A DNA stretch of 45,708 bases from Erythrobacteraceae bacterium (GTDB taxonomy: Bacteria; Pseudomonadota; Alphaproteobacteria; Sphingomonadales; Sphingomonadaceae): assembly GCA_027487015.1 (NCBI GenBank), contig JAIYEK010000294.1:1-45708 (forward strand). The letters run 5' to 3'. Position numbers and translations under genes: made by a program. This document shows, piece by piece, positions 31,462 to 39,999 of the stretch. Under the pieces are notes generated by a model. The model was given only the letters and a program-made list of their open reading frames with translations, made no database searches and was not told where the DNA came from. Each line of letters starts with the position of its first letter. The stretch's first letter is position 1.

Positions 31462-34400
31462 ATGACCAGCCCCGCCGACATCGACGCGTTTATTAGCGAA
31501 TGGCGCGGCACGGGCGGCAGCGAACTCGCCAACACCCAGTCCTTCATCAACGGCCTGGCCCGGCTGCTCGGCGTCGATCCCCCGCGCGGCGCGAAGGCTG
31601 ACGACACAGCGAATGACTACGTCTTCGAACGCCGCGTCTTTCAGGATAATGGCGACGGCACCACCAGTTTCGGCCGGATCGATTGCTACAAGCGCGGGTG
31701 CTTCATCCTCGAAGCCAAGCAGGGCAGCGAGGCTGACCGGGCGGCGGCCGACAAGGGCGAGGACGATCTCGACATCTTCGGCCAGACCGCCAAGACCCGC
31801 GTCGCCCGCGGCACTGCCCGGCGCGGCACACCCGGATGGGCCAAGGCGATGGTGCAGGCCAAGGGCCAGGCCGAACGCTACGCCAAGGCGCTGCCCATCG
31901 ATCATGGCTGGCCGCCGTTCCTGCTCGTCGCGGACATCGGATATTGCATCGAGGTCTATGCAGACTTCACCGGCACCGGCAAAGCCTACGCCCAGTTCCC
32001 CGACCGGGCGCGCTACCGGATCATGCTTGAGGATCTGCGGGACGAGGATGTGCGCGATCGCCTTCGCGCCATCTGGACCGATCCCAAAAGCCTCGATCCC
32101 ACCGCCCGCGCCGCCCGCGTCACCCGCGACATTGCCGATCTCCTCGCCACCGTCGCCCGCCGCCTCGAAAAGCGCGGCTACGATGCCGAGACCACCAGTG
32201 GCTTCCTCATGCGCGTGCTGTTCACAATGTTCGCCGAGGACAGCAAGCTGATCCCCGAGGGCAGCTTCACCCAGCTGCTCAAGAACCAGCGCGCCCATCC
32301 GGAACATCTCGAACACCAGCTTTCCGCGCTGTGGGCGGCGATGGACAAGGGCGAATTCTCTCCCGCGCTCGGCGTCCCGCTCCGGAAGTTCAACGGCTAC
32401 CTGTTCAAGGAGCGCACCGCCCTGCCCCTCGATGCCGAGGAGCTGGAGGTGCTGATCCAGGCCGCCGAACACGTCTGGACCGAGGTCGAGCCCGCGATTT
32501 TCGGCACCCTGCTCGAACGCGCGCTCAACCCCAAGGAGCGGGCCAAGCTCGGCGCGCATTACACCCCGCGCGCCTATGTCGAGCGGCTGATCGGCCCTAC
32601 CATCATGGAGCCGTTGCGTGCCGACTGGGACGGGGTGCGCGGCGCGGCTGCCACTCTGATCGAAGAGGGCAAGGCGGATGAGGCCAAGGCCTTTGTCGAG
32701 GCGTTCCATTCCCGGCTCGCCCAGACCAAGGTGCTCGATCCCGCCTGCGGCACCGGCAACTTCCTTTATGTCGCCATGGCACGCATGAAGGAGTTGGAGG
32801 GCGAGGTGCTCGATCTGCTGGTCGAGCTGGGCGACGACCAATATGTCGCCGAGCTGACCGGCCACACCATCACGCCCGAGAACTTCCTCGGTATCGAGAT
32901 CAACCCGCGCGCCGCCGCCATTGCGCAGCTGGTGCTGTGGATCGGCTATCTGCAATGGCATTTCCGCGTGAACGGTGCGGATCGCACCCCGCCCGAGCCG
33001 ATCCTGCGCGACGTCAAGACCATCGAAAACCGCGACGCCCTGATCGAGTGGGACGAAAAGGTTGCAGAGCTGGACGAGAACGGGGACCCCGTCACCCGCT
33101 GGGATGGCGAGACGATGAAGGAGCACCCAGTCACCGGCAAGAAGGTGCCCGACGAGACGGCGCGGGTGGAGGTATATCGCTATGTGAAACCACGCGCGGC
33201 AAAGTGGCCGAAGGCGGATTTCATTGTCGGGAACCCGCCGTTCATTGGCGGCAAAGATGTGCGCGACCGTCTGGGCGATGGCTACTTCAAGGCGCTGTTC
33301 GCGACTACGGACGTACCCGAGAGTGCCGATTTCGTCATGCACTGGTGGGACAAGGCGGCAAACGCCGTGCGCAAGGCAGGCACGCGCCGATTCGGTTTCG
33401 TCACCACCAATTCGATCACGCAGGTGTTCAGCCGCCGGGTGATTGCCAAGCACCTGGACGCCAAGGACCGGGTAAGCCTGCTGTTTGCCATACCGAACCA
33501 CCCTTGGGTGGATGAGAAGGATGGAGCGGCGGTGCGTATCGCCATGACGGTCGCCGCGCCGGGAAAGGCAGTGGGCCAGCACTGGAGCGTTGCCGACGAA
33601 AGCGGTGCGCCCGATCATCTCGTTTACACCGAGAGGGTCGGCCAGATCAGTGCCGACCTCAGGATCGGGGCGGATGTAACGTCGGCTATCGGTCTCAGGG
33701 CCAATGAAAAGCTGGCATCTCGTGGCGTTCAGCTGATGGGCGATGGGTTCATTGTCACATCGGAACAAGCCCACGCACTCGACGCAATTCGAGCCCTTTC
33801 GGCCCAGCCAGCAAAGATTCGCACGGGCGTCAGCGATGGAAGCACGATCATATTCGACTATCGAAATGGCCGTGACCTCGCTTCGCGCCCACGCGGTGTG
33901 AAGGTGATCGATCTATACGGGCTGAGCGAAGCCGATGTGCGTGACCAGCACCCGGCGGTGTATCAGCATGTGCTGGCCAACGTGAAGCCGCACCGCGCCC
34001 AGAACAATCGCGCAAGCTACAGGGAGAATTGGTGGCTGTTTGGCGAGCAACGTTCAGAGCTGCGTAAAGCTCTTCGCGGGGTAAACAGATACATCGCCAC
34101 TATCGAAACGGCCAAACACCGGGTTTTCCAGTTTTTGCCGATGTCGATCCTTCCAGACAACATGCTCGTCTGCATTGCCCTTGAGGATGGTTTTGCTCTC
34201 GGTGTCTTGTCGAGCTGTATCCATGTGCCGTGGGCGCTTGCATCGGGTGCACGGCTCGGGATGGGTGACGATCCGCGTTACAGTAAAACCCGCTGCTTCG
34301 ACCCCTTCCCATTCCCCGCCGACGTGTCCGAACCGCTCAAGGATAAGATCAGGGCCGAGGCCGAGGCGCTCGACGCGCTGCGCAAGCGGGTTCTTGAAAG

Positions 34401-34950
34401 CGATGAGGACCTGACCCTCACGAAACTCTACAACGTGCTCGAAGCCCTTCGGGAGGGCCGCGCGCTGACCGATGCCGAACGCGACATGCATGATCGCGGG
34501 CTCGTCACTCTGATCCGCCAGCACCATGATGCGATCGATGCGCTGGTTGCCGAAGCCTATGGCTGGCCCGCCGACCTCTCCGATGAGGAAATCCTCACGC
34601 GCCTCGTGGCCCTCAACAAGGAGCGCGCCGCCGAAGAAGCCCGCGGCCTGATCCGTTGGCTACGCCCCGAATATCAGGCGCCCGACTACAAGGCCCCCGT
34701 CACCCAGACGCTCGACCTTGGCGAAACCGCCGCCGCGCTGCCGGACAACGTCATCCCATGGCCCGGCTCGCTCCCCGAACAGGTCAGCGCCGTCCAATCC
34801 ATCCTCACCGCCGCCGCCACGCCCCTCGCGCCGCAAGACGTCGCCCGAGCCTTCAAGGGCAAACGCGCCGCTACCGTCCGTCCGGTACTGGACGCACTCG
34901 CCGGCATTGGCATGGCACGACGGCTGAAGGACGGGCGATATGCTGCTTGA
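31462..34950 (+). CDS. MmeI-like type IIL restriction-modification enzyme
   Basis: This 1162-aa single polypeptide would both cut and methylate DNA (N6-adenine). The N-terminus has a nuclease site with D74 (FGRIDCYKRG) and E84-A-K86 (FILEAKQG). A helical connector follows, then the methyltransferase with SAM motif LDPACGTGNFLY near residue 425 and catalytic GNPPF near 589. The target-recognition domain (about 700-930) and a C-terminal helical and winged-helix tail complete the MmeI order. Start ATG 31462 is preferred over the track's TTG 31426, though its ribosome binding site is weak. The recognition region has visibly lower GC than the flanking coding sequence. PglX-type BREX methylases lack the N-terminal nuclease. 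Confidence 0.85.
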   Translation: MTSPADIDAFISEWRGTGGSELANTQSFINGLARLLGVDPPRGAKADDTANDYVFERRVFQDNGDGTTSFGRIDCYKRGCFILEAKQGSEADRAAADKGEDDLDIFGQTAKTRVARGTARRGTPGWAKAMVQAKGQAERYAKALPIDHGWPPFLLVADIGYCIEVYADFTGTGKAYAQFPDRARYRIMLEDLRDEDVRDRLRAIWTDPKSLDPTARAARVTRDIADLLATVARRLEKRGYDAETTSGFLMRVLFTMFAEDSKLIPEGSFTQLLKNQRAHPEHLEHQLSALWAAMDKGEFSPALGVPLRKFNGYLFKERTALPLDAEELEVLIQAAEHVWTEVEPAIFGTLLERALNPKERAKLGAHYTPRAYVERLIGPTIMEPLRADWDGVRGAAATLIEEGKADEAKAFVEAFHSRLAQTKVLDPACGTGNFLYVAMARMKELEGEVLDLLVELGDDQYVAELTGHTITPENFLGIEINPRAAAIAQLVLWIGYLQWHFRVNGADRTPPEPILRDVKTIENRDALIEWDEKVAELDENGDPVTRWDGETMKEHPVTGKKVPDETARVEVYRYVKPRAAKWPKADFIVGNPPFIGGKDVRDRLGDGYFKALFATTDVPESADFVMHWWDKAANAVRKAGTRRFGFVTTNSITQVFSRRVIAKHLDAKDRVSLLFAIPNHPWVDEKDGAAVRIAMTVAAPGKAVGQHWSVADESGAPDHLVYTERVGQISADLRIGADVTSAIGLRANEKLASRGVQLMGDGFIVTSEQAHALDAIRALSAQPAKIRTGVSDGSTIIFDYRNGRDLASRPRGVKVIDLYGLSEADVRDQHPAVYQHVLANVKPHRAQNNRASYRENWWLFGEQRSELRKALRGVNRYIATIETAKHRVFQFLPMSILPDNMLVCIALEDGFALGVLSSCIHVPWALASGARLGMGDDPRYSKTRCFDPFPFPADVSEPLKDKIRAEAEALDALRKRVLESDEDLTLTKLYNVLEALREGRALTDAERDMHDRGLVTLIRQHHDAIDALVAEAYGWPADLSDEEILTRLVALNKERAAEEARGLIRWLRPEYQAPDYKAPVTQTLDLGETAAALPDNVIPWPGSLPEQVSAVQSILTAAATPLAPQDVARAFKGKRAATVRPVLDALAGIGMARRLKDGRYAA

Positions 34951-34965
34951 TAGGCGAGAGGGCGC

Positions 34966-37827
34966 ATGAAGGAAGACGACTTCAAGCTTTGGATGACCCG
35001 GGCTGGGTACGATTCCGGCACAATCAGCACACAGATTGCCCGCGCAAAGCGTCTCGATCAGACATACGGCGACCTCGACGAGCATTTTGACCGCGACAAG
35101 TTCACGGCAATCGCCGCGACCCTGAAATATTCCGCCCAGGACAAGCGGGATGGGACGCCGAACCCGTCAAAGCTAGAGATCGACGGGGATTTCTATTCGA
35201 ACCTCGCGAGCTACCGCGCCACGCTGAATTTCTATCAGCGGTTTCGCGACGACGATCAGGCCGGCCGCAAGCCTCGGCTACCGAAGTTGGTGGATGACCG
35301 ACTTTCTTCCGAAGTCACCCGAATGATGGGCGTGTTCAAGCAGCGAATGCCTGACTTCACGGGGTTCGCAGAGGAAACTGGGCAGTTCTGGGAATACGAA
35401 GGTCAATATAAGCGCGATGCCCGAGATGCGGTGATCGCCGCCGCAACCGACTTTGATCAGACAGATGCGGAATGCGGACGCAGAGTTTTCAAGGCTTTGG
35501 TTCAGGGGACACAGCAAGGTCTGCCTCTCAGCTGGCGGACCTATGCCGAAATCGGGAAAGCCGAAGGTTACTTGGAGATACGGTTTTACGAAACGGTGGC
35601 CAGCCTGGCTCGCTTGGAAGCGGGAGACCATGACGGGCTGTTGCGCTGTGCCCGCCAGCTCGAGAGCCTGAGGGAAGCCGGTATCTCGGTCATGCGGCGG
35701 GGAGAAGTTCTCGGCATAACGATTTCGATTTACGGCACCGTGAATGTCAATGATGCCTGTTGGTACAAGGCACGGACGTTTGATCGGCTCGGCAAAGCCC
35801 TGTTGGGCCACAAGCTATTTCCTTCGCCACAGTTCGAAATCGCTGAATTCGAAGAATTTCAGTGGACGATGAACAGGATCCGGGATCAGCTGGATGATTG
35901 GAATTGGCAAACAGGCAGCCTGACCGACGTCCAAGGGTTCATTTGGGTGGCAATGGCCGAGACATGGGGGGAAGCGCAGGTGGCAGACCTTACCCGCGAA
36001 GCCGTCGAGCAGGCGATGGACGAGTGTGAAGAAATCGGCGTCGACGCTTTTCTCGAGAAGTACAAGTTTGGCAAACCGCGAGATTATTGGACCAGACGCG
36101 AACCGGACGGGATGCTTTTCCCCGCCAAAGCCACAGTTGGCGTCGCGCACGGCTACATGCCCGGAGGCTCACCCCAAAGCGCCAAGGAGTTCTATGGCGG
36201 CTTCGGGGAGCAGGCTGCAAACGGCATTCTACAGCGCCTTGGCTTTGAAATCGTGACAGGAAAAGCGGAAACCCTGCCTCCGCGCTCAGAACGCAAGGTC
36301 GCTCCACCAATGAAGCCAACCAATCTCATCCTGTTCGGCCCACCGGGTACCGGCAAAACGTACGCCACAGCGGCTGAGGCCGTGAGGCTTTGCGGTGAGG
36401 AAGTTCCGGATGACCGTGATGTGTTGATGAAAGCCTATCGCAGGCTGGCCGATGCGAAGCGGATCGAGTTCGTCACGTTTCATCAATCGATGAGCTACGA
36501 AGATTTTGTCGAGGGCAAGCAGCCGGTGACGGGCGGGGATGGTGAGGAATCCTCCGGCGGCTTCAGGCTGGAGACCTTTCCTGGCATTTTCCGGCGTATT
36601 GCCCGTCGCGCCGAAACCAGCATCAGCCACTCCGCTGGACCCGACGCCATCCGGATCGACGGACGCCAAGTATTCAAGACGTCCATCGGCGAGGCCGCAA
36701 ACCCCGAAGATGCCTACCTTTTCGACGAAGCTATCTCACAAGGCCATACGCTGCTTGGGTTCGAGGACATCGACTGGAGTGATGACAAGTATGCCTCGCG
36801 CGAGGCAATCATTGACGCGTGCCGGGAGCAGGGTGATCGAGAAGGGGACTTGAATGCCCAGACCGGCCGGGTGCAGATGCCCTTCATCTTCCGCAATTGG
36901 GTGAAGCCCGGCGACCTCCTGATCGTGTCGAAGGGCAACAGCCTTTTCCGTGCAATCGGTGAGGTGACTGGCGGTTATGAGTTCGCACCAAGACCCGAAG
37001 GCGGCTATGCACATCGCAGGAAAGTCAGATGGTTATGGGTGGATCGAGAAGGCGTCCCCGTCAGCGAGATTTACCAGCGCAAGTTTAGCATGCGGACCAT
37101 ATATCTCCTGACAAAGGATGAATTGAATGTTGCGGCGCTCGAACGTTACATCAACAGCCAGCAGCCGACGCAGCAGGCGGTGCCCTCACCTGATCACTTC
37201 GTTTTGATAATCGACGAGATCAACCGCGCCAATATTTCCAAGGTGTTTGGGGAATTGATCACGCTTCTTGAGCCCGATAAGCGGCTCGGACAAGAGAATG
37301 AACTCAAGGTTAGACTGCCCTACTCGGAGGATGAATTCGGAGTTCCGTCCAACCTTCACATTGTTGGTACGATGAACACCGCCGATCGCTCTATCGCTCT
37401 ATTAGACACCGCTTTGCGCCGGCGGTTCGATTTCAAAGAGATTCTGCCTGATCCTGACGTGCTTGCAGGTGTATCTGACCGAACCGGTGTCGATCTGCCG
37501 AAGGTGTTAAAGGCATTGAACGAGCGGATCGAGTATATGTTCGACCGTGAGCATCAGATTGGGCACGCATACTTTCTTGGGTGCGAGTCACGTGCCGAAC
37601 TTGATCGCCGAATGCGTTTTCGGATCATTCCACTGCTAGCGGAATACTTCTTCGAGGATTGGACCAAGGTCGCCTTGGTGTTGGGCGATCGGGAAGGTTC
37701 TCGATTCTTGGAAAAGAGTGAACTCAGACCTCCGCTTGGCCTCGATGAGGATGGCGAGGCTCCCACAAGATGGCGGTGGAATGTTCGCACTGAGTTCTCC
37801 GAAGACGCCTATGCCGGTCTGATGTGA
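34966..37827 (+). CDS. mcrB: McrB-like AAA+ GTPase with EVE/PUA-like insert
   Basis: This 953-aa protein is the motor of a modification-dependent McrBC nuclease. Walker A FGPPGTGKTYA lies near residue 456, Walker B LIIDEINRANISKVFGEL near 746, and the McrB signature MNTADRS near 803, followed by LLDTALRRRFDF. The N-terminal 440 residues are a divergent specificity region. Between Walker A and B is an insert of about 190 residues (near 555-725) with FRNWVKPGDLLIVSKGNSLFRAIGEVTGGYEF, resembling an EVE/PUA-like modified-base reader. Start ATG 34966 has GAGAGGG upstream and lies 15 bp after the MmeI-like gene. It overlaps mcrC (GTGA). Confidence 0.9.
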   Translation: MKEDDFKLWMTRAGYDSGTISTQIARAKRLDQTYGDLDEHFDRDKFTAIAATLKYSAQDKRDGTPNPSKLEIDGDFYSNLASYRATLNFYQRFRDDDQAGRKPRLPKLVDDRLSSEVTRMMGVFKQRMPDFTGFAEETGQFWEYEGQYKRDARDAVIAAATDFDQTDAECGRRVFKALVQGTQQGLPLSWRTYAEIGKAEGYLEIRFYETVASLARLEAGDHDGLLRCARQLESLREAGISVMRRGEVLGITISIYGTVNVNDACWYKARTFDRLGKALLGHKLFPSPQFEIAEFEEFQWTMNRIRDQLDDWNWQTGSLTDVQGFIWVAMAETWGEAQVADLTREAVEQAMDECEEIGVDAFLEKYKFGKPRDYWTRREPDGMLFPAKATVGVAHGYMPGGSPQSAKEFYGGFGEQAANGILQRLGFEIVTGKAETLPPRSERKVAPPMKPTNLILFGPPGTGKTYATAAEAVRLCGEEVPDDRDVLMKAYRRLADAKRIEFVTFHQSMSYEDFVEGKQPVTGGDGEESSGGFRLETFPGIFRRIARRAETSISHSAGPDAIRIDGRQVFKTSIGEAANPEDAYLFDEAISQGHTLLGFEDIDWSDDKYASREAIIDACREQGDREGDLNAQTGRVQMPFIFRNWVKPGDLLIVSKGNSLFRAIGEVTGGYEFAPRPEGGYAHRRKVRWLWVDREGVPVSEIYQRKFSMRTIYLLTKDELNVAALERYINSQQPTQQAVPSPDHFVLIIDEINRANISKVFGELITLLEPDKRLGQENELKVRLPYSEDEFGVPSNLHIVGTMNTADRSIALLDTALRRRFDFKEILPDPDVLAGVSDRTGVDLPKVLKALNERIEYMFDREHQIGHAYFLGCESRAELDRRMRFRIIPLLAEYFFEDWTKVALVLGDREGSRFLEKSELRPPLGLDEDGEAPTRWRWNVRTEFSEDAYAGLM

Positions 37828-39131
37828 TCCGTAAATCGGTCCTTGAATGGCAGTCGCTCCAGTATGGCCAAGGGGATAATGAAATTCCCAAGTGGGCAGC
37901 GGAGCGGCTTTCTGCGGTGGCCAAGAAGTCGCCGCTTGGCGGAAGCGGAGGGGCACGCATCCTTGCCCTCGGCCGCGATTCACTCAAGGCAGGACAGGTC
38001 GTAGGTGTTGTTGCAGCGGAAGGATGCAACCTCGAGATCTTGCCGAAGATTGATTTTCCTTCCGGCATCGAAGCGGCTTCCCGGCGTGGACTGATAAGGC
38101 GCAGGCTCATCCACCTTCTGGCCGTAGCTTTGGATATCGAGATCGACGCTGGGTCAATCACCCCGCTCGGCTGGCAGAAGGACAGCGTACTCGAGATTCT
38201 CATCCGATTGTTCAGTACGAAACTGGCAGATGCTGTCCGGCAAGGGATGCCTAGGCGGTATCTGCATCGGCAGGAAGACCTGCGCTCACTTCGCGGACGC
38301 CTCGATGTTGGCCGGCAATTCTCTGCGCTTGCGCTCAATCCATCCAGGCTGGCGTGTCGCTTTGATGATCTGTCGACCGATACCGCGCTGAATCAGATCA
38401 TGAAAGCCACCATAGACCGGCTGAGTTCGCTTGCCAAAGCAACGGAGAATCAGCGGCGACTTGCTGAGCTCGCCTTCAGCTATGCCGATGTTTCGACAAT
38501 TCCTGTCAGCGAACTCAAATGGGAAGATGTTCAAATCGACCGAACCAACGCCCGCTGGAAAGACTTAGTATCACTCGCACGGCTCCTTCTCGGCGACAGG
38601 TTCCAATCAACTTCGAGTGGTGGCGAGGCGGGTTTCTCATTGTTGTTCGAAATGAATACTCTGTTTGAGCAATATGTCGGCCGTATGCTCAGAAGGGCAT
38701 TGGCAGGCAGCGACCTTACTGTTCATCTTCAGGGCGGCAGGCTGTTCTGCCTTGAGTCTTTCGATAGTGGGCGAGGATTATTTCAGACCAAGCCTGATGT
38801 CCTGATCAAGCGCGGCGGAGAGGTCGTGCAGATCATTGACACTAAGTGGAAGATGATATCGGCACGGATTGATGATCCGAAGCAAGGCATTTCACAGTCT
38901 GACGTTTACCAGATGATGGCGTATGGTCAGATCTATCAACCAAATTCATTGGTTCTTCTGTTTCCGCATCATGCCGGATTATCAGATCCGCCAGGTGTGT
39001 TTGGAGATTTCAAAATTCCTCGAAGTCCGATGCATCTATTGGCTTCAACTTTGGATATCTCTGAATCGCATGGCGTTAAGGATAATCTTAGAAAGCTCGT
39101 TGAGGGCGGATTGGTTCTGCCAGAAGCATGA
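37824..39131 (+). CDS. mcrC: McrC-like endonuclease subunit
   Basis: The 435-aa protein matches McrC. An N-terminal beta region contacts the McrB hexamer (KAGQVVGVVAAEGCNLEILPKIDF), the middle part is helical (LSSLAKATENQRRLAELAFSYADVS). The C-terminal PD-(D/E)XK nuclease has TKPDVLIKRGGEVVQIIDTKWK, with D and D-T-K near residues 325-342. Start is GTG 37824, overlapping the mcrB stop. With McrB it should cleave DNA carrying modified bases. The neighbouring methylase must make a modification that this reader ignores. Confidence 0.92.
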   Translation: MIRKSVLEWQSLQYGQGDNEIPKWAAERLSAVAKKSPLGGSGGARILALGRDSLKAGQVVGVVAAEGCNLEILPKIDFPSGIEAASRRGLIRRRLIHLLAVALDIEIDAGSITPLGWQKDSVLEILIRLFSTKLADAVRQGMPRRYLHRQEDLRSLRGRLDVGRQFSALALNPSRLACRFDDLSTDTALNQIMKATIDRLSSLAKATENQRRLAELAFSYADVSTIPVSELKWEDVQIDRTNARWKDLVSLARLLLGDRFQSTSSGGEAGFSLLFEMNTLFEQYVGRMLRRALAGSDLTVHLQGGRLFCLESFDSGRGLFQTKPDVLIKRGGEVVQIIDTKWKMISARIDDPKQGISQSDVYQMMAYGQIYQPNSLVLLFPHHAGLSDPPGVFGDFKIPRSPMHLLASTLDISESHGVKDNLRKLVEGGLVLPEA

Positions 39132-39179
39132 TGCCTTTCGAATAATGGGATCCCTGTGTTGCGCATTCAGGATCGACAT

Positions 39180-39479
39180 CTAGCGCCAGCGATCCTTGGC
39201 GATTTCGCTGACTGTCGGCCGTGATTCAAGGAGAGCTTGTCGGTCGGCATGGCTCATATCGGATGCGGCGATGGCTTCGATGCCCATTGAGGCTTCAAGC
39301 CCACGGCCTGCAGTCGCTTCGAGCTGGCGGAAATATTCAATATCTGCAATAATATGGCGCTCGCGACCATCGCTGATCAGAGCAATCGGCTGCATAGTTG
39401 CAAGGTCCAGAACCTCGCCGATGTTTGTACGAAGCTGGCTGAGGGGGATCCTCTGATACTCACTCGACACCGCTGACAT
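39180..39479 (-). CDS. Orphan Phd/YefM-type antitoxin-like protein
   Basis: The 99-aa protein has the N-terminal Phd-like fold (YQRIPLSQLRTNIGEVLDLATMQPIALISDGRERHIIADIEYFRQLE) and an extended acidic to basic tail. No toxin gene is adjacent: mcrC lies convergently 48 bp away and the other side is noncoding. It is the last gene before attR. It may be a leftover of a lost module or a stand-alone regulator. Confidence 0.72.
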   Translation of the reverse strand: MSAVSSEYQRIPLSQLRTNIGEVLDLATMQPIALISDGRERHIIADIEYFRQLEATAGRGLEASMGIEAIAASDMSHADRQALLESRPTVSEIAKDRWR

Positions 39480-39866
39480 ACCCGCCTCTCCTCGTGATGG
39501 GAGAATAGTAATACCTGCTGGATTAACAAGGCTGCCGCTCTGTCGGTTGTCTGACTGGGCTTCTTGGCTCGGGATCGCCTATCCTCCGCTCCCCTCCATC
39601 GTGCCAGTGCCAAAATTTGATTGCAGGTAGTCAGACACTGGGGGATGATTGATCCGGTTCGCTGGTCGCAGGTGCGGGTGATCCGGCGCTCTTATTCAGC
39701 AGCTCGATGGGCCCAGATTTCGCTGACATAGCCCTGCCAAGCTTGGCCCGCTAAGTCCGAGGTTTGGATGCCAACTATGATTTAGGTGGGGAATCGTGTG
39801 GGTAAGATTTAGCATTACCCCCTTTAGCATATGATATTAAATCGAAATTCAACGAATCTAGGCGGA
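39480..39866. other. Gene-free right end of the island
   Basis: I see no credible gene here; the minus ORF crossing 39775-40506 is a shadow that crosses attR and the lipoxygenase gene. The last 80 bp are AT-rich and hold the right-end motif pair and GGGTAA-GATTTAGCA-TTACCC. The rest has no recognisable structure. Confidence 0.6.
39786..39806 (+). repeat. Right-end tandem motif pair, candidate integrase arm sites
   Basis: GTGGGGAA (39786-39793) and GTGGGTAA (39798-39805) start 12 bp apart, as at the left end but in reversed order. The 13-mer TCGTGTGGGTAAG (39794-39806) is identical to 229-241. An inverted related copy (TTACCCCC) follows near 39816. Confidence 0.6.
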
Positions 39867-39880
39867 CTCCGTCTCCGCCA
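39867..39880 (+). repeat. attR core: second copy of the tRNA-Ser 3' end
   Basis: CTCCGTCTCCGCCA matches 106-119 exactly and in the same orientation. The upstream part of the tRNA is not repeated, as expected for the distal end of an island. Gene content changes here from mobile and defence genes to metabolic genes. Confidence 0.85.
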
Positions 39881-39999
39881 TCCCCGCCCGCCGCTTTCGG
39901 CCCCGTGCCCGGCGCCTCGCCTGCGGGGTTAGCCGCGGCTGACGGAGTTTTAACCGCTCCTGCGCTAACCCCTTGGGTCTGTTGCCAAGGAGCGCCTTC

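Noticed and set aside
31450-33774. 774-aa minus-strand ORF opposite the MmeI-like gene
   Set aside because: The plus strand carries clear nuclease and methyltransferase motifs in the same place. The minus frame has no domain and comes from GC-rich codon bias.
31462-34950. BREX (PglX) or DISARM methylase
   Set aside because: No PglZ, BrxC or DISARM helicase genes are present, and the N-terminal D...EAK nuclease site fits MmeI-like type IIL enzymes.
4490-39131. Full conjugative element (ICE)
   Set aside because: Relaxase and accessory genes are present, but no VirB/Tra secretion genes or coupling ATPase occur, so a mobilizable element is the better reading.
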